Assembly: GCF_010211745.1 (NCBI RefSeq)
Contig: NZ_PDWQ01000005.1
Span: forward strand, 62,001-126,000
Direction of reading: 5' to 3'
DNA from: Pseudoxanthomonas kalamensis DSM 18571
GTDB lineage: Bacteria; Pseudomonadota; Gammaproteobacteria; Xanthomonadales; Xanthomonadaceae
Length of the DNA stretch: 64,000 bases
Shown here: piece after piece, positions 9,084 to 17,952 of the stretch
Layout: each line of letters starts with the position of its first letter
Position numbering within the stretch: position 1 is the stretch's first letter
Position numbers and translations under genes: made by a program
Notes under the pieces: model-generated
Told to the model about the DNA's origin: nothing
Databases searched by the model: none
The model's input: only the letters and a program-made list of their open reading frames with translations

Positions 9084-10130
9084 CACGGATTCCTGTTGCG
9101 CAAGCTCGCCACCTGAATGACCCGACGCTCTATCGGGTTACCATCCGTCCCAGTGTTTCCTTGCCCAAGAAGATTTAAATCTATATTGACAGCAGTCACG
9201 TCGTTCCAGCCTGCCGCCGGAATCGTATCCGCAGCAGCATACTGATTGGTTCCGGGAAGCAGATATCTCAACGACATGTTCTGCACGTCCTCGAGGATTT
9301 CCTGGCTATTCAGCGTTCCGCCTGATGTCAAAATCGTCTGGTACAAAGATTCGCCACTTCCCGAGGAGCTATTCCCGATATACCAAGCTGCGGCATTGAC
9401 TCGAGTTATGGAAGCATTTTCGCCAAAGGTGAATACCCCCCCCCGAAAGCCCGAGATTGGATATGGCATTCCCGGGAGAGCCGCCACCGACAGCATGAGC
9501 AATCGACGTGGTGCCTCCTCCATTGGTCATCTGGAAAATGGCGCCAAGACGCACCACACCTTCGCTCTCTGAGTTAGGCCCGCATACCAGTAGAATGTCT
9601 CCTGTGGAGAATCCATGGGCCGCGTTATTGACCGTGAATGTCGCTGCCGAAGGATCATGTGCTGTGACATTGGCAACGATATCTCCGCCAGACAACACCA
9701 CCAGCGCATCCGTTCCAGCCACCCGCTGTGCGGCTGCGGAACCGAATGGAATGCCATTGATCGCCTCTGCTCCGGAATAGCCTCTAAGCGAGCCTCCCGT
9801 CGTCCCGATACCCCAATTGCTCCACCAGTTACTGGCCGGGGAATTCAGCACATTGACGATAGCCATGTTGCCCCAGCTATTGCAAGGATTCCCTCCTGCT
9901 TCACGCACATCTCTGGCCATCAGCTCAAAAGCGACGCGCGCACTCTCCTGTACGCGACCTAGACTTTCGGATGCACGATATGCCTGCTGGTTTGATAGAA
10001 ATATGCCGATGGCAGCCGCGACAACCAGGAGGCCCAGCACCAACGCAACCATCAGCTCGATCAGACTGAAACCAGTGACATGCTGCGGCAGGAATCGCTG
10101 CTTGCGGGATTGGATAAAAATACTCCTCAT
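9083..10130 (-). CDS. pilW: PilW minor pilin, frameshifted at a run of nine G
   Basis: Minor pilin of the priming complex. The leader ends in Gly before FSLIELMVALVLGLLVVAAA, followed by NQQAYRASESLGRVQESARVAFEL, as in PilW. The frame that begins at 10130 runs to a stop at 9369 (253 aa), but the family's C-terminal part continues in another frame to 9083. The switch falls exactly at nine consecutive G on the coding strand (plus-strand C at 9436-9444). With eight G the two parts join into one protein of 348 aa, a normal PilW length. So the gene is off by +1: a phase-variable tract, a recent mutation, a polymerase or ribosome slippage site, or a sequencing error. The start overlaps the pilV stop (ATGA). 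Confidence 0.85.
9436..9444 (-). repeat. Homopolymeric G9 tract within pilW
   Basis: Nine C on the plus strand, nine G in the pilW coding strand. It stands precisely at the point where the reading frame of PilW changes. Eight G would restore the full-length protein. Confidence 0.95.
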
Positions 10131-10630
10131 AACTGAGTCACCGTTGTCACGCTTTCGGTCGTACTGCCTGCGCCGGTATTGCCTTGAGCACGGCTATCGT
10201 CCCACTGAACCACTACCGTACAGACCCCATTTCCATCGCAATTGATGCTGCCGCATGTGTTGGGACTATTCCCGAGAGTCGTTTCGAGGGAAGTAATCCA
10301 ATTCGCAACATCCGTTTCTGCCAAGGCCCCCGTTCCAGGTGGAGCGCAGGTCAATGCACGGTTGTAATCGCCAGCAAGCGCCGCATCTCGATTTGCCCGC
10401 ATTGCATCCAGGATGGCATAGGACTGGATTACCGCCTGGCTGCGCTCCAGTGAGCTCTGACCATTCTTGAGTGCAGTGGCCTGCATCGCAGCGATGCCCA
10501 ATAACCCGATCCCCATGATCAGAACGGAAATCATTACTTCAAGCAGACCGACGCCCATCTGTCTGCCCGCGGAAGCGCCGTGCGCACGAGACCTCGATAC
10601 CATTCTCACCCTATTGTCCGTTGACCTCAT
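10127..10630 (-). CDS. pilV: PilV minor pilin
   Basis: Type IV minor pilin (167 aa). The leader ends in Gly before VGLLEVMISVLIMGIGLLGI with Glu at position 5 of the mature protein, followed by AAMQATALKNGQSSLERSQA, a typical PilV pattern. The C-terminal domain carries several Cys residues. ATG at 10630 overlaps the fimT stop (ATGA) and has GGGAG 7 nt upstream. An internal ATG at 10603 also has a good ribosome site. Part of the fimT-pilVWX-pilY1-pilE operon. Confidence 0.9.
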   Translation of the reverse strand: MRSTDNRVRMVSRSRAHGASAGRQMGVGLLEVMISVLIMGIGLLGIAAMQATALKNGQSSLERSQAVIQSYAILDAMRANRDAALAGDYNRALTCAPPGTGALAETDVANWITSLETTLGNSPNTCGSINCDGNGVCTVVVQWDDSRAQGNTGAGSTTESVTTVTQL

Positions 10631-11196
10631 GGACAGGCTCCCGCATTGGAACTGGGTATAACATTGACACGACTGCCTGCCGCGATGTTCACGCTACGAA
10701 TGTTCTCAGCAGGTCGTGTCGTCGGAATACAAACGACAATATTGGCAGCAAGCAATGCTCCAACGGCGTCCCGCGCCATGCCATCGGAACGGAAATCCAC
10801 GCTGTCCACACCTGCGCTGAGCTCTACCGGCGCTTTCACCGAACCGGTGCGCAGCACTTCCAATGGCGATGTCCCGGGAATCACCGTCAGCCATGTCTCC
10901 CATGCTCCCGTCGCGCCGGCGCAGGTGGCGCCATCAGTACTGCGGCACACAGTGATGGTGCGGTTGCGGCGAATGGCCTCGGAACGCGCGAGCTGCAGAT
11001 CGGCGACCAGGCTGTTGGCCTGGCCGGTCAGCCGGTTGCTGTTGATCAGGGAGGTAAAGCTGGGCACGGCCAGAGTGACCAGAATCGCCAGCACGGCGAC
11101 AGTCACCATCAGTTCGATCAGCGTGAAGCCGTCATTCTGGCGAATATGAGAGATCATGCGCCCCAAGCGCATGGATGGCTGCAACGGACGCGACAT
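10627..11196 (-). CDS. fimT: FimT/GspH-type minor pilin
   Basis: Prepilin (189 aa) with leader ending in Gly before FTLIELMVTVAVLAILVTLA and a GspH/FimT C-terminal domain (RNRTITVCRS segment). FimT-type pilins have been linked to DNA uptake and pilus priming. Start chosen at 11196 because GGAAGG lies about 5 nt upstream; ATG codons at 11172 and 11157 would give a shorter leader. It is the first gene of the minor pilin operon and starts divergently from the histidine kinase gene. Confidence 0.88.
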   Translation of the reverse strand: MSRPLQPSMRLGRMISHIRQNDGFTLIELMVTVAVLAILVTLAVPSFTSLINSNRLTGQANSLVADLQLARSEAIRRNRTITVCRSTDGATCAGATGAWETWLTVIPGTSPLEVLRTGSVKAPVELSAGVDSVDFRSDGMARDAVGALLAANIVVCIPTTRPAENIRSVNIAAGSRVNVIPSSNAGACP

Positions 11197-11245
11197 GCGG
11201 TCCTTCCCCGGATTTATCACCCGGGTAAGCTAGTCCGAATGCTTT

Positions 11246-11279
11246 CCGTGCCGCCAGACATCACCGATAGGCGGCACGG
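11246..11279. promoter_or_regulatory. 10-bp inverted repeat between fimT and the FimS-like kinase gene
   Basis: CCGTGCCGCC at 11246-11255 is repeated as its reverse complement at 11270-11279 with a 14-nt spacer. It lies 50-83 nt upstream of the fimT start in a 143-nt divergent intergenic region. Either an operator or a hairpin is possible; no T tract follows on either side. Confidence 0.45.
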
Positions 11280-11339
11280 CGGCACGCCCCAACGGCATCC
11301 AGGTTCCCCTAATCTCTCTTTAGAGGGCATCATCTGCCC

Positions 11340-12410
11340 GTGAACACCCCCGCCATCGACCGCATTGCGGATACATCGCCCGGCCCGCTGGACGTCCTCT
11401 GGCAGGCGCCGGTCATCACCTGGGTGGTGATCGCTGGAGAGGGCTTGGCCGCCATCCTGTCGATGGCCCCCGGCGTGACGATCGACCGCTGGGTCTATTT
11501 CGGACTGGCCTCGCTGGCCATCCAGTGGGTCCTGCTGCTGACCTTGGGCGGGCTATACCTGCTGCGCCAGCAGATCTCCACCGCCCGCCCCCTGCATATC
11601 GCCTATCTGGCCCTGAGCCTGTTGTTGATCGCCACCGGCCTGGTCTGGCTGGCGGCCTGGGCCGTGCTCGGCGAGAGCTGGTCGATCGGGCGCAATGCCT
11701 GGTACGGCATCCTGCTGCGCTTCGGCGGCATCGCGCTGTGCGTTGGCCTATTGGGTCTGGTCGCCTTCCAGAACCACTGGCGCACCCGGCAACTGGCCGT
11801 ACAGGCCAAGCAGGCCGAACTGGAGGCGCTGCAGGCGCGCATCCATCCGCACTTCCTGTTCAACACCCTCAACACCGGTGCCGCGCTGGTGCACCAGCGC
11901 CCGGACGAGGCGGAAAACCTGCTGCTGGACCTGGCCGACCTGTTCCGTGCCGCCCTGTCCGGCCCCAGCCGGATACCGCTGGCCGACGAACTGACGCTGA
12001 CCCGGCGTTATCTGGAAATCGAGGCATTGCGATTCGGCCCGCGACTACGGGTCGTCTGGTCATTGCCGGATACCCTGCCCCACATCGAAGTCCCGACCCT
12101 GAGCCTGCAGCCGCTGGCGGAAAATGCCATCCACCACGGCGTGGAGCCTTCGACCTCGGGCGGAGATATCCGGATCGAAGTCGACACGGATGCCGACACC
12201 GTCCGCATCCGCGTCCGCAACTCGTTATCGGCGACCGCTCCCGCCGAGGGAACCGGCCGCCATCACGTCGGTCTGAAGTCCGTGCAGGCGCGGATCGAGG
12301 CGATGACGCAGGGCCGCGGGCGGGTGGAAACGCAGGACCATGGCGACGAATTCATCGCCAGCATCACGCTTCCGTACCTGCCTGCCGCCGATCAGGTCGA
12401 GACCCGATAA
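11340..12410 (+). CDS. FimS/AlgZ-type (LytS family) sensor histidine kinase
   Basis: Membrane sensor kinase (356 aa). It has four predicted helices (about residues 24-45, 50-75, 84-112 and 122-145), then the family's His-kinase segment IHPHFLFNTLN and an ATPase domain with N-box LAENAIHHGVE and later VGLKSVQARIEA. These are typical of the LytS/AlgZ family, whose partners are LytTR response regulators. It begins with GTG at 11340 without a clear ribosome site. No response regulator gene lies beside it: the next gene is convergent ppnN, overlapping its 3' end by 19 nt. It diverges from the minor pilin operon, a known FimS/AlgR target in Pseudomonas. Confidence 0.85.
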   Translation: MNTPAIDRIADTSPGPLDVLWQAPVITWVVIAGEGLAAILSMAPGVTIDRWVYFGLASLAIQWVLLLTLGGLYLLRQQISTARPLHIAYLALSLLLIATGLVWLAAWAVLGESWSIGRNAWYGILLRFGGIALCVGLLGLVAFQNHWRTRQLAVQAKQAELEALQARIHPHFLFNTLNTGAALVHQRPDEAENLLLDLADLFRAALSGPSRIPLADELTLTRRYLEIEALRFGPRLRVVWSLPDTLPHIEVPTLSLQPLAENAIHHGVEPSTSGGDIRIEVDTDADTVRIRVRNSLSATAPAEGTGRHHVGLKSVQARIEAMTQGRGRVETQDHGDEFIASITLPYLPAADQVETR

Positions 12411-13774
12411 CAGGGACGATACTCGCCGGAAATCTTCATCCTGCGCTGCTGCACGAAGGCGCGCAGCAGGGCGTCCAGCGCCTGCATCATGTCCGCATCG
12501 CCACGGATCTCGAACGGACCGAACTCCTCGATCCGGCGCATGCCGTCTTCCTTCACGTTGCCGGCCACGATGCCGGAAAAGGCGCGGCGCAAATCTGCCG
12601 CCAGCGCATGCGCCGGCCGTCCACGATACAGATCAAGTGCCTTCATCGCCTCGTGCGTGGGAACGAACGGCTGCTGGTATTCCAGCGGCACGTCCAGCGC
12701 CCAGTTGAAGAAGAACGAGTCCTTCTGCGAAATCCGGTATTCGCGCACCTGCTTGATCCCGGCGGTCATCCTGCGCGCCACCGCGGCCGGATCGCCGATG
12801 ATGATGTCGTACTTGGCCGCGGCCTCGTCGCCGAGGGTCAGGCGGATGAACTTGTCGATCTGCTCGAAATACGGCGCGGCGATGGTCGGGCCGCTCAGCA
12901 CCAGCGGGAACGGCAATCCGGCGTTTTCCTCGCGCAGCAGGATGCCCAGCAGGTACAGGATTTCCTCGGCCGTGCCGACGCCGCCCGGGAACACGATGAT
13001 GCCGTGGCCGATGCGGACGAAAGCCTCCAGCCGCTTCTCGATGTCCGGCATGATCACCAAGTGGTTGACGATCGGATTCGGCGATTCGGCGGCGATGATT
13101 CCCGGCTCGGTGATGCCGATGTAGCGCGTGGTGCGCCGGCGCTGCTTGGCATGGGCGATGGTCGCGCCCTTCATCGGACCCTTCATCGCGCCCGGCCCGC
13201 AGCCGGTGCAGATGTCCAGCCCGCGCAGGCCCAGCTCGTAACCGACCTGTTTGGTGTACAGATACTCCTCGCGAGAGATCGAATGCCCGCCCCAGCACAC
13301 CACCAGGTTCGGCGGCGCCGGTTGCAGGATGCGTGCGTTGCGCAGCAATCCGAACACCGCATTGGTGATGCCCGCCGAGGTATCCAGTTCGGCCTCGAAT
13401 TGCGGCCCCAGCTCGATCGCCGTGTACGCCAGATCGCGCACCACCGAGAACAGCAATTCGGCGATACCGCGGATGATCGTGCCGTCGACGAAAGCGACCG
13501 ATGGCGCGTTGACCAGATCGATGCGCACGCCACGATCGTGCTGCTGTACCTGGATGTCGAAATCGGGATAGAGATCGCGCGCCGCGCGCGGATCGTCCGA
13601 AGCGCTGCCGCTGGTCAGCACCGCCAGTGCGCAGCGGCGCAGCAGTTCATGCATGCCGCCGCTGGAAGCATCCCGCAGGCGTGCCACTTCCGTGCGCGAC
13701 AACACGTCCAGCCCGCCGCGCGGATAGATCTGCGCGTCCTGTACCGGCAACGCCCTCGATGCCGTATTGCTCAT
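12392..13774 (-). CDS. ppnN: PpnN, LOG-family nucleotide 5'-monophosphate nucleosidase
   Basis: Cytoplasmic Rossmann-fold enzyme (460 aa) that cleaves purine and pyrimidine nucleotide monophosphates into base and ribose 5-phosphate; the E. coli enzyme responds to (p)ppGpp. The length matches PpnN/YgdH (about 454 aa) and not short LOG proteins. Motifs are VCWGGHSISREEY and the LOG nucleotide motif FPGGVGTAEEI. ATG at 13774 has a weak GGGA 6 nt upstream; an ATG at 13786 is possible. The 3' end overlaps the convergent kinase gene by 19 nt. Confidence 0.9.
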   Translation of the reverse strand: MSNTASRALPVQDAQIYPRGGLDVLSRTEVARLRDASSGGMHELLRRCALAVLTSGSASDDPRAARDLYPDFDIQVQQHDRGVRIDLVNAPSVAFVDGTIIRGIAELLFSVVRDLAYTAIELGPQFEAELDTSAGITNAVFGLLRNARILQPAPPNLVVCWGGHSISREEYLYTKQVGYELGLRGLDICTGCGPGAMKGPMKGATIAHAKQRRRTTRYIGITEPGIIAAESPNPIVNHLVIMPDIEKRLEAFVRIGHGIIVFPGGVGTAEEILYLLGILLREENAGLPFPLVLSGPTIAAPYFEQIDKFIRLTLGDEAAAKYDIIIGDPAAVARRMTAGIKQVREYRISQKDSFFFNWALDVPLEYQQPFVPTHEAMKALDLYRGRPAHALAADLRRAFSGIVAGNVKEDGMRRIEEFGPFEIRGDADMMQALDALLRAFVQQRRMKISGEYRPCYRVST

Positions 13775-13826
13775 AGATCGTCCCATGTCGTATTCAAGTC
13801 GGGCGACTTTAGCGCCCCGGCCCGGA

Positions 13827-13858
13827 AAAGGAAACGGCCGAGTTGCCCCGGCCGTTTC
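13827..13858 (-). terminator. Intrinsic terminator after the TonB-dependent receptor gene
   Basis: A 10-bp perfect stem (13849-13858 with 13831-13840, GAAACGGCCG arms) and an 8-nt loop, followed on the minus strand by CTTTT. It lies 27 nt beyond the receptor stop. Confidence 0.8.
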
Positions 13859-13884
13859 GGCACTTCGACACTGATCGTCCGGGA

Positions 13885-16800
13885 TCAGAACTCGTAACGC
13901 AGGGTCAGCAACGCCGACCAGCGCGAGACAAGGCGGGACGGGTACGAGGAGCTGGAATCGTACACGTACACGCTTTCCGGGCTGCTGCTGCGGCTGAGGT
14001 CATACTCGTAGGTGCCATCGGCATTGACGCCGGCAAGGTATGCCAGATAACGCGTGTTATCCGAGAAGGTCTCGCCCTCGGTCTGCCCCCAATCCTTGTT
14101 CAACAGGTTGAGGAAGTTGTAGATATCCAGGCGGACAACGGCCTTGTGCTCCTTGAAGAAGCCGGGCAGTTCCTGCTGAATGCCGAGGTCGAGCTGATTG
14201 ACCCACGAATAATGGTCCTCGTTGCGTCCTGCAATCGAGCCACGCCGTGAGGCAAGGTACGGATTGCTGTCGATGAACGCATGGAACGCCGCGATCTGCT
14301 CGGGCGTCGCCGAACCGTAACTCACCAGCGGATCGTTGATCAGCGGGATATAGGCCGGATCCTGGTAGATGCGGTCGCCGTTGGCATCGCCGTCGAACGT
14401 CCAGGTGTAGGGCAAGCCGTCATGACCGTTGTAGTAGGCCGCAACGCTGGTCTTGTAATCGCCGAAGAACGCATGTTCCCAGCCCAGCGAGGCTTTCACC
14501 GAAAGCGGGATGACGCGACCGGCCGTGGTGGCGATTTCCTGGTTCGGATTGACGCGGGACACATACTGGTAGGAAGAGAACGCCTGCGAACTGCCGTCCG
14601 AAGCGACTTCGGTCGCGTGGGTGTAGGTCACGCTGAGGCCGCCGAACCAGCCGTCGCTCAGCGGCTTGTCCAACGCGAACGTCACCGCTGTGCTGGCGCC
14701 CTTGTCGGTATTGCCGAGCAAGGTGGAGTTGTAGGCGAATGCCGGATCCAGGCCACAGTTCTTGTTGCTGTTGGACGTCGATCCGCCCAGCGTGCACCAG
14801 TAGCTCTCGCGCCCGTCGGCCAGGACGCCCTGCGGCGTGCCGATGTTCAACGCCTGATAGAAGATGCCATCACGATTCCTGATGTGCTGCACTTCGACCG
14901 AACCGATCAGGCCCAACCACGGCAGTTCGGCGTCGTAGCCCAGGCTAACCTTCCACACGGTCGGCAACTTGAAGTCAGGATCGATCACATCCACCTGGCA
15001 TGGGGCCGAGGCCGTGCAATCCACACTGCCGGAGATGTCGGCGCCCGGCGGGATGGGCATGTTGTACGGATCGGTGGGATCGTACGGCAGGGTGCTCGGG
15101 TCATCCCAGGAGAAGCGCCGGGCCGTCACGCCGGTGTTCTGGTACGGATTGGCCAGCCACACGAACGGCGGAATGCTCTGGAACGCGCCGATACCACCGC
15201 GCAACTGCGAATAGCGCTCGGTGTCGAAGGTGTAATTGAAGGAGAAACGCGGCAGGATGACCTTGTTGTCCGTCCCCAGCTTGTAGGCGTTGGTGAAGCC
15301 GAATGCCTCCTCGAAACCGGGGGAGACTTCCGGCGCCTTGTCGGCCTTGGGAATGTTGACGCGCACGCCGTACTGGATGGACAGCTTGTCGGTTACCTGC
15401 CAGATATCCTGGATGAAGGGACTGATCTGGGAATAGACCAGCGCGGCAGCGGTATCCGCCTCGGAATACGAGCCGACCGGACGACGGACGGCATAGCTGT
15501 AGTAATCGCCTGCCTCGAACTCGTCCAGACCGGTGCCGTTGCCATTCTTGTCACGGAACTGGTATTCGCCGTGCAGGGTCTTGCCGTAGAGGTTGAACAC
15601 GTCGTGACGCTGGAAGTCGACGCCGCCCTTGATGGTGTGGTTGCCGGCATAGTACGTGCCCGACAGTGATGCGGCCAGCTGCTTGGTGTTGATCTGGTTT
15701 TCGTGCCGGTTGTCGTCCTCGCCGATGAATATCCTGCCATCCTCGACATAGACGATCGATTCGGTATTGTCGACGAACGCACCATCGATCTGGTCGAATT
15801 TCTGCTGGCTCACCTTGAATTCGGTGCTGAAATTATCCGTCCAGTCACTGAAAAGTTGCAGGCTGGTGTTCTTGGATTCGACGTTCCTGAAATACCAGTG
15901 ATTGGTCAGGATTGCCGTGTTCGAGGACAGGTCGTACGGAATCGGGCGCGCTTCCTCCGTCTGCTGGTAGGTCAGACTGGCGCGATGATAGTCATTGATG
16001 TTCCAGTCGATCTTGGCCAGATAGCGCTTGTTTTTCAGAACCGAGTCCAGTGCGCCATAGGCATTGTCCTTGACGCCCCACGAGTCGGCAATGGCGATCG
16101 CTTGATTCACCTCGTCCATCGAGATCAGGCCGTTGGCCACGCCGTCGGCGGGAGTGGCGCCGCCGAATTCGGAAATTTCCTGTTCTTCGTACGAAGCGAA
16201 GAAGAACAACTTGTCCTTGATGATCGGACCGCCGATGGTCACACCATAGGTCTCGTCCTTGTCGAACAGGTCATAGTCCTGGCCATCGCGTGAGGCAACC
16301 ATGCTGCCGGCATCCTTCATCGCGTAATACACCGAACCATGGAACTCGTTGGTACCGGACTTGGTGACCGCGTTGATGGTTGCGCCGACGGTGTCCTGCG
16401 ACACGTCATAGTCGGACACCTTGATGTCGTAGGCTTCGATGGTATCCACCGAAATCGGGCTGCCGGTATAAGGCATGCCGTTGCTGTTCAGGCCGAAGGG
16501 GTCGTTCTGCGACAGGCCGTCGACCATGATGTTGTTGAAGCGGTTGTTCACGCCGGCAACCGAGATCGAACCACCCGCCTGGTCGATGACGGTGACGCGC
16601 GGGTCGAGGCGAGCCACGTCGTCAAGCGAGCGGTTACCCTGCGGCAGAAGCTCCAACTGGCGACCGCTGACCGAAGTACCCACACCCTTGTTGTCCGGCG
16701 TGAACACGTCCAGGCCGCGACTGCCGACGACAGCCACCGTGCCCAGGGTGGTGGCATCGCCCGAACCCAGTTGCGCATCGACATTGCCGACCTTGTTCAG

Positions 16801-17106
16801 TTCCAGGTACACGCCTTCCTCGGTATCGGTACCCGTCCCAGCCTTGGTCACGGTGATCGTGTACGGACCGCCCACACGCAGGCCGCGGGCCACGTAACGG
16901 CCGCTGGCATCGGTGGTGGCGCGGCTGACCGTACCGGACTCGACGTGGGTGATGGTGACCTCGGCACCCGCAACCGGCGCCCCGCTGCTGTCGATGACTT
17001 GGCCGCCAACACCGGAGGAGGTGCTCTGCGCGAACGCCGGCGCGGCAGCCAGCGCGGCCACGAGGCCCAGGGTGAGTTTGGACATCCGGAGACAGCGTTG
17101 ATTCAT
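13885..17106 (-). CDS. TonB-dependent receptor with N-terminal carboxypeptidase-regulatory-like domain (Oar-like)
   Basis: Outer-membrane receptor (1073 aa). Start chosen at 17106, with AGGGA about 10 nt upstream and a clear signal peptide (TLGLVAALAAAPAFA). Next come a carboxypeptidase-regulatory-like beta-sandwich (about residues 30-110, GAPVAGAEVTIT and DASGRYVARGLR), a plug domain (about 125-250, with VDGLSQNDPFG), and a large barrel ending in the Omp-type RYEF terminus. Oar-type receptors import oligopeptides or serve in secretion. The substrate is unknown here, and there is no exbBD or lipoprotein partner beside it. The peptide transport genes at 45-53 kb make a peptide ligand plausible, as inference. 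Confidence 0.88.
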   Translation of the reverse strand: MNQRCLRMSKLTLGLVAALAAAPAFAQSTSSGVGGQVIDSSGAPVAGAEVTITHVESGTVSRATTDASGRYVARGLRVGGPYTITVTKAGTGTDTEEGVYLELNKVGNVDAQLGSGDATTLGTVAVVGSRGLDVFTPDNKGVGTSVSGRQLELLPQGNRSLDDVARLDPRVTVIDQAGGSISVAGVNNRFNNIMVDGLSQNDPFGLNSNGMPYTGSPISVDTIEAYDIKVSDYDVSQDTVGATINAVTKSGTNEFHGSVYYAMKDAGSMVASRDGQDYDLFDKDETYGVTIGGPIIKDKLFFFASYEEQEISEFGGATPADGVANGLISMDEVNQAIAIADSWGVKDNAYGALDSVLKNKRYLAKIDWNINDYHRASLTYQQTEEARPIPYDLSSNTAILTNHWYFRNVESKNTSLQLFSDWTDNFSTEFKVSQQKFDQIDGAFVDNTESIVYVEDGRIFIGEDDNRHENQINTKQLAASLSGTYYAGNHTIKGGVDFQRHDVFNLYGKTLHGEYQFRDKNGNGTGLDEFEAGDYYSYAVRRPVGSYSEADTAAALVYSQISPFIQDIWQVTDKLSIQYGVRVNIPKADKAPEVSPGFEEAFGFTNAYKLGTDNKVILPRFSFNYTFDTERYSQLRGGIGAFQSIPPFVWLANPYQNTGVTARRFSWDDPSTLPYDPTDPYNMPIPPGADISGSVDCTASAPCQVDVIDPDFKLPTVWKVSLGYDAELPWLGLIGSVEVQHIRNRDGIFYQALNIGTPQGVLADGRESYWCTLGGSTSNSNKNCGLDPAFAYNSTLLGNTDKGASTAVTFALDKPLSDGWFGGLSVTYTHATEVASDGSSQAFSSYQYVSRVNPNQEIATTAGRVIPLSVKASLGWEHAFFGDYKTSVAAYYNGHDGLPYTWTFDGDANGDRIYQDPAYIPLINDPLVSYGSATPEQIAAFHAFIDSNPYLASRRGSIAGRNEDHYSWVNQLDLGIQQELPGFFKEHKAVVRLDIYNFLNLLNKDWGQTEGETFSDNTRYLAYLAGVNADGTYEYDLSRSSSPESVYVYDSSSSYPSRLVSRWSALLTLRYEF

Positions 17107-17349
17107 GGCTTGGGGTCCCTTGCGTGGTTTGAATGACTTGAAGTGGAAACGGGTCGACGGACAGGCCATACGACGCATGCGGGTCGCCCCGCCAGGGAGG
17201 CGCCCCACTGTCGAAACTATGGAATACCTGCAACCTTCCAACCGGCACCGAAGGTTAATAACAGGTTAACACGATAGAGCAGGATTGTGACGCCTTGGTG
17301 ACAACTTTCTGCGCCGCAGCAACCCGCTATCTCCTTGATGCTTAACGCA
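17107..17349. promoter_or_regulatory. Intergenic region upstream of the TonB-dependent receptor, with two GGTTAA direct repeats
   Basis: This 243-nt gap is AT-richer than its surroundings. GGTTAA occurs at 17253-17258 and 17264-17269, 11 nt apart (one helix turn), with the second inside a GTTAAC palindrome. It must hold the receptor promoter and the marC transcript end. No open frame is supported. Confidence 0.4.
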
Positions 17350-17952
17350 TTAAAGGTTGGACGATGAAAGTTTCAGGTAAGTACTTATACCGTCAAGGAA
17401 CATCTGCACCGAGATGGCCACCAGCAACATGCCCATCAGGCGTTCGACCGCGGTCAGCGCCCGCCGGCCAAGCCACTTGTATACCAATGTGGCCGAAAAC
17501 AGGATCGCCGAGGTGGCACCCCAAGCGATCAGCAAAGCCAGGCTCCATTCGCCCAGCCGCCCGGGCTCGTTGCTGCCCATCAGCATCACCGCCGCCATGC
17601 CCGACGGCCCGGCCACCAGCGGGATGGCCAGCGGCACGATGAACGGCTCGCCGCTCGGAATGTCGCCCATCAACCCCTCCGGGCGCGGGAATATCATCCG
17701 GATGCCGATCACGAACAGGACGATCGCGCCGGCGATCTGCACCGACTCCTGACGCAGGTGCATCACGCTGAGGAAGTACTGGCCGCACCACAGGAACAGC
17801 ATCAGCACGACCAGCGCGATCAGCAGTTCGCGCATCAGCACCCATCGTTGCCGTTGCGGCGGCAATGGCTTGAGCACGCTGAGGAACACCGGGATGTTGC
17901 CCAGCGGATCCAGGATCAGGAACAGCAGCAGCGCCGCCGACAGGACCGTCAT
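17350..17952 (-). CDS. MarC family integral membrane protein
   Basis: Inner-membrane protein (200 aa, about six helices) of the MarC/UPF0056 family, whose function is not established despite the name. The N-terminal LLLFLILDPLGNIPVFLSVL and the central PLAIPLVAGPSGMAAVMLM are family signatures. The start at 17952 overlaps the upstream SDR stop (ATGA), so it is the third gene of a grxD-SDR-marC operon. Confidence 0.9.
   Translation of the reverse strand: MTVLSAALLLFLILDPLGNIPVFLSVLKPLPPQRQRWVLMRELLIALVVLMLFLWCGQYFLSVMHLRQESVQIAGAIVLFVIGIRMIFPRPEGLMGDIPSGEPFIVPLAIPLVAGPSGMAAVMLMGSNEPGRLGEWSLALLIAWGATSAILFSATLVYKWLGRRALTAVERLMGMLLVAISVQMFLDGISTYLKLSSSNL

Noticed and set aside
11240-11290. Sigma-54 promoter for fimT
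   Set aside because: GG and GC elements occur, but spaced 8 nt apart instead of 10.
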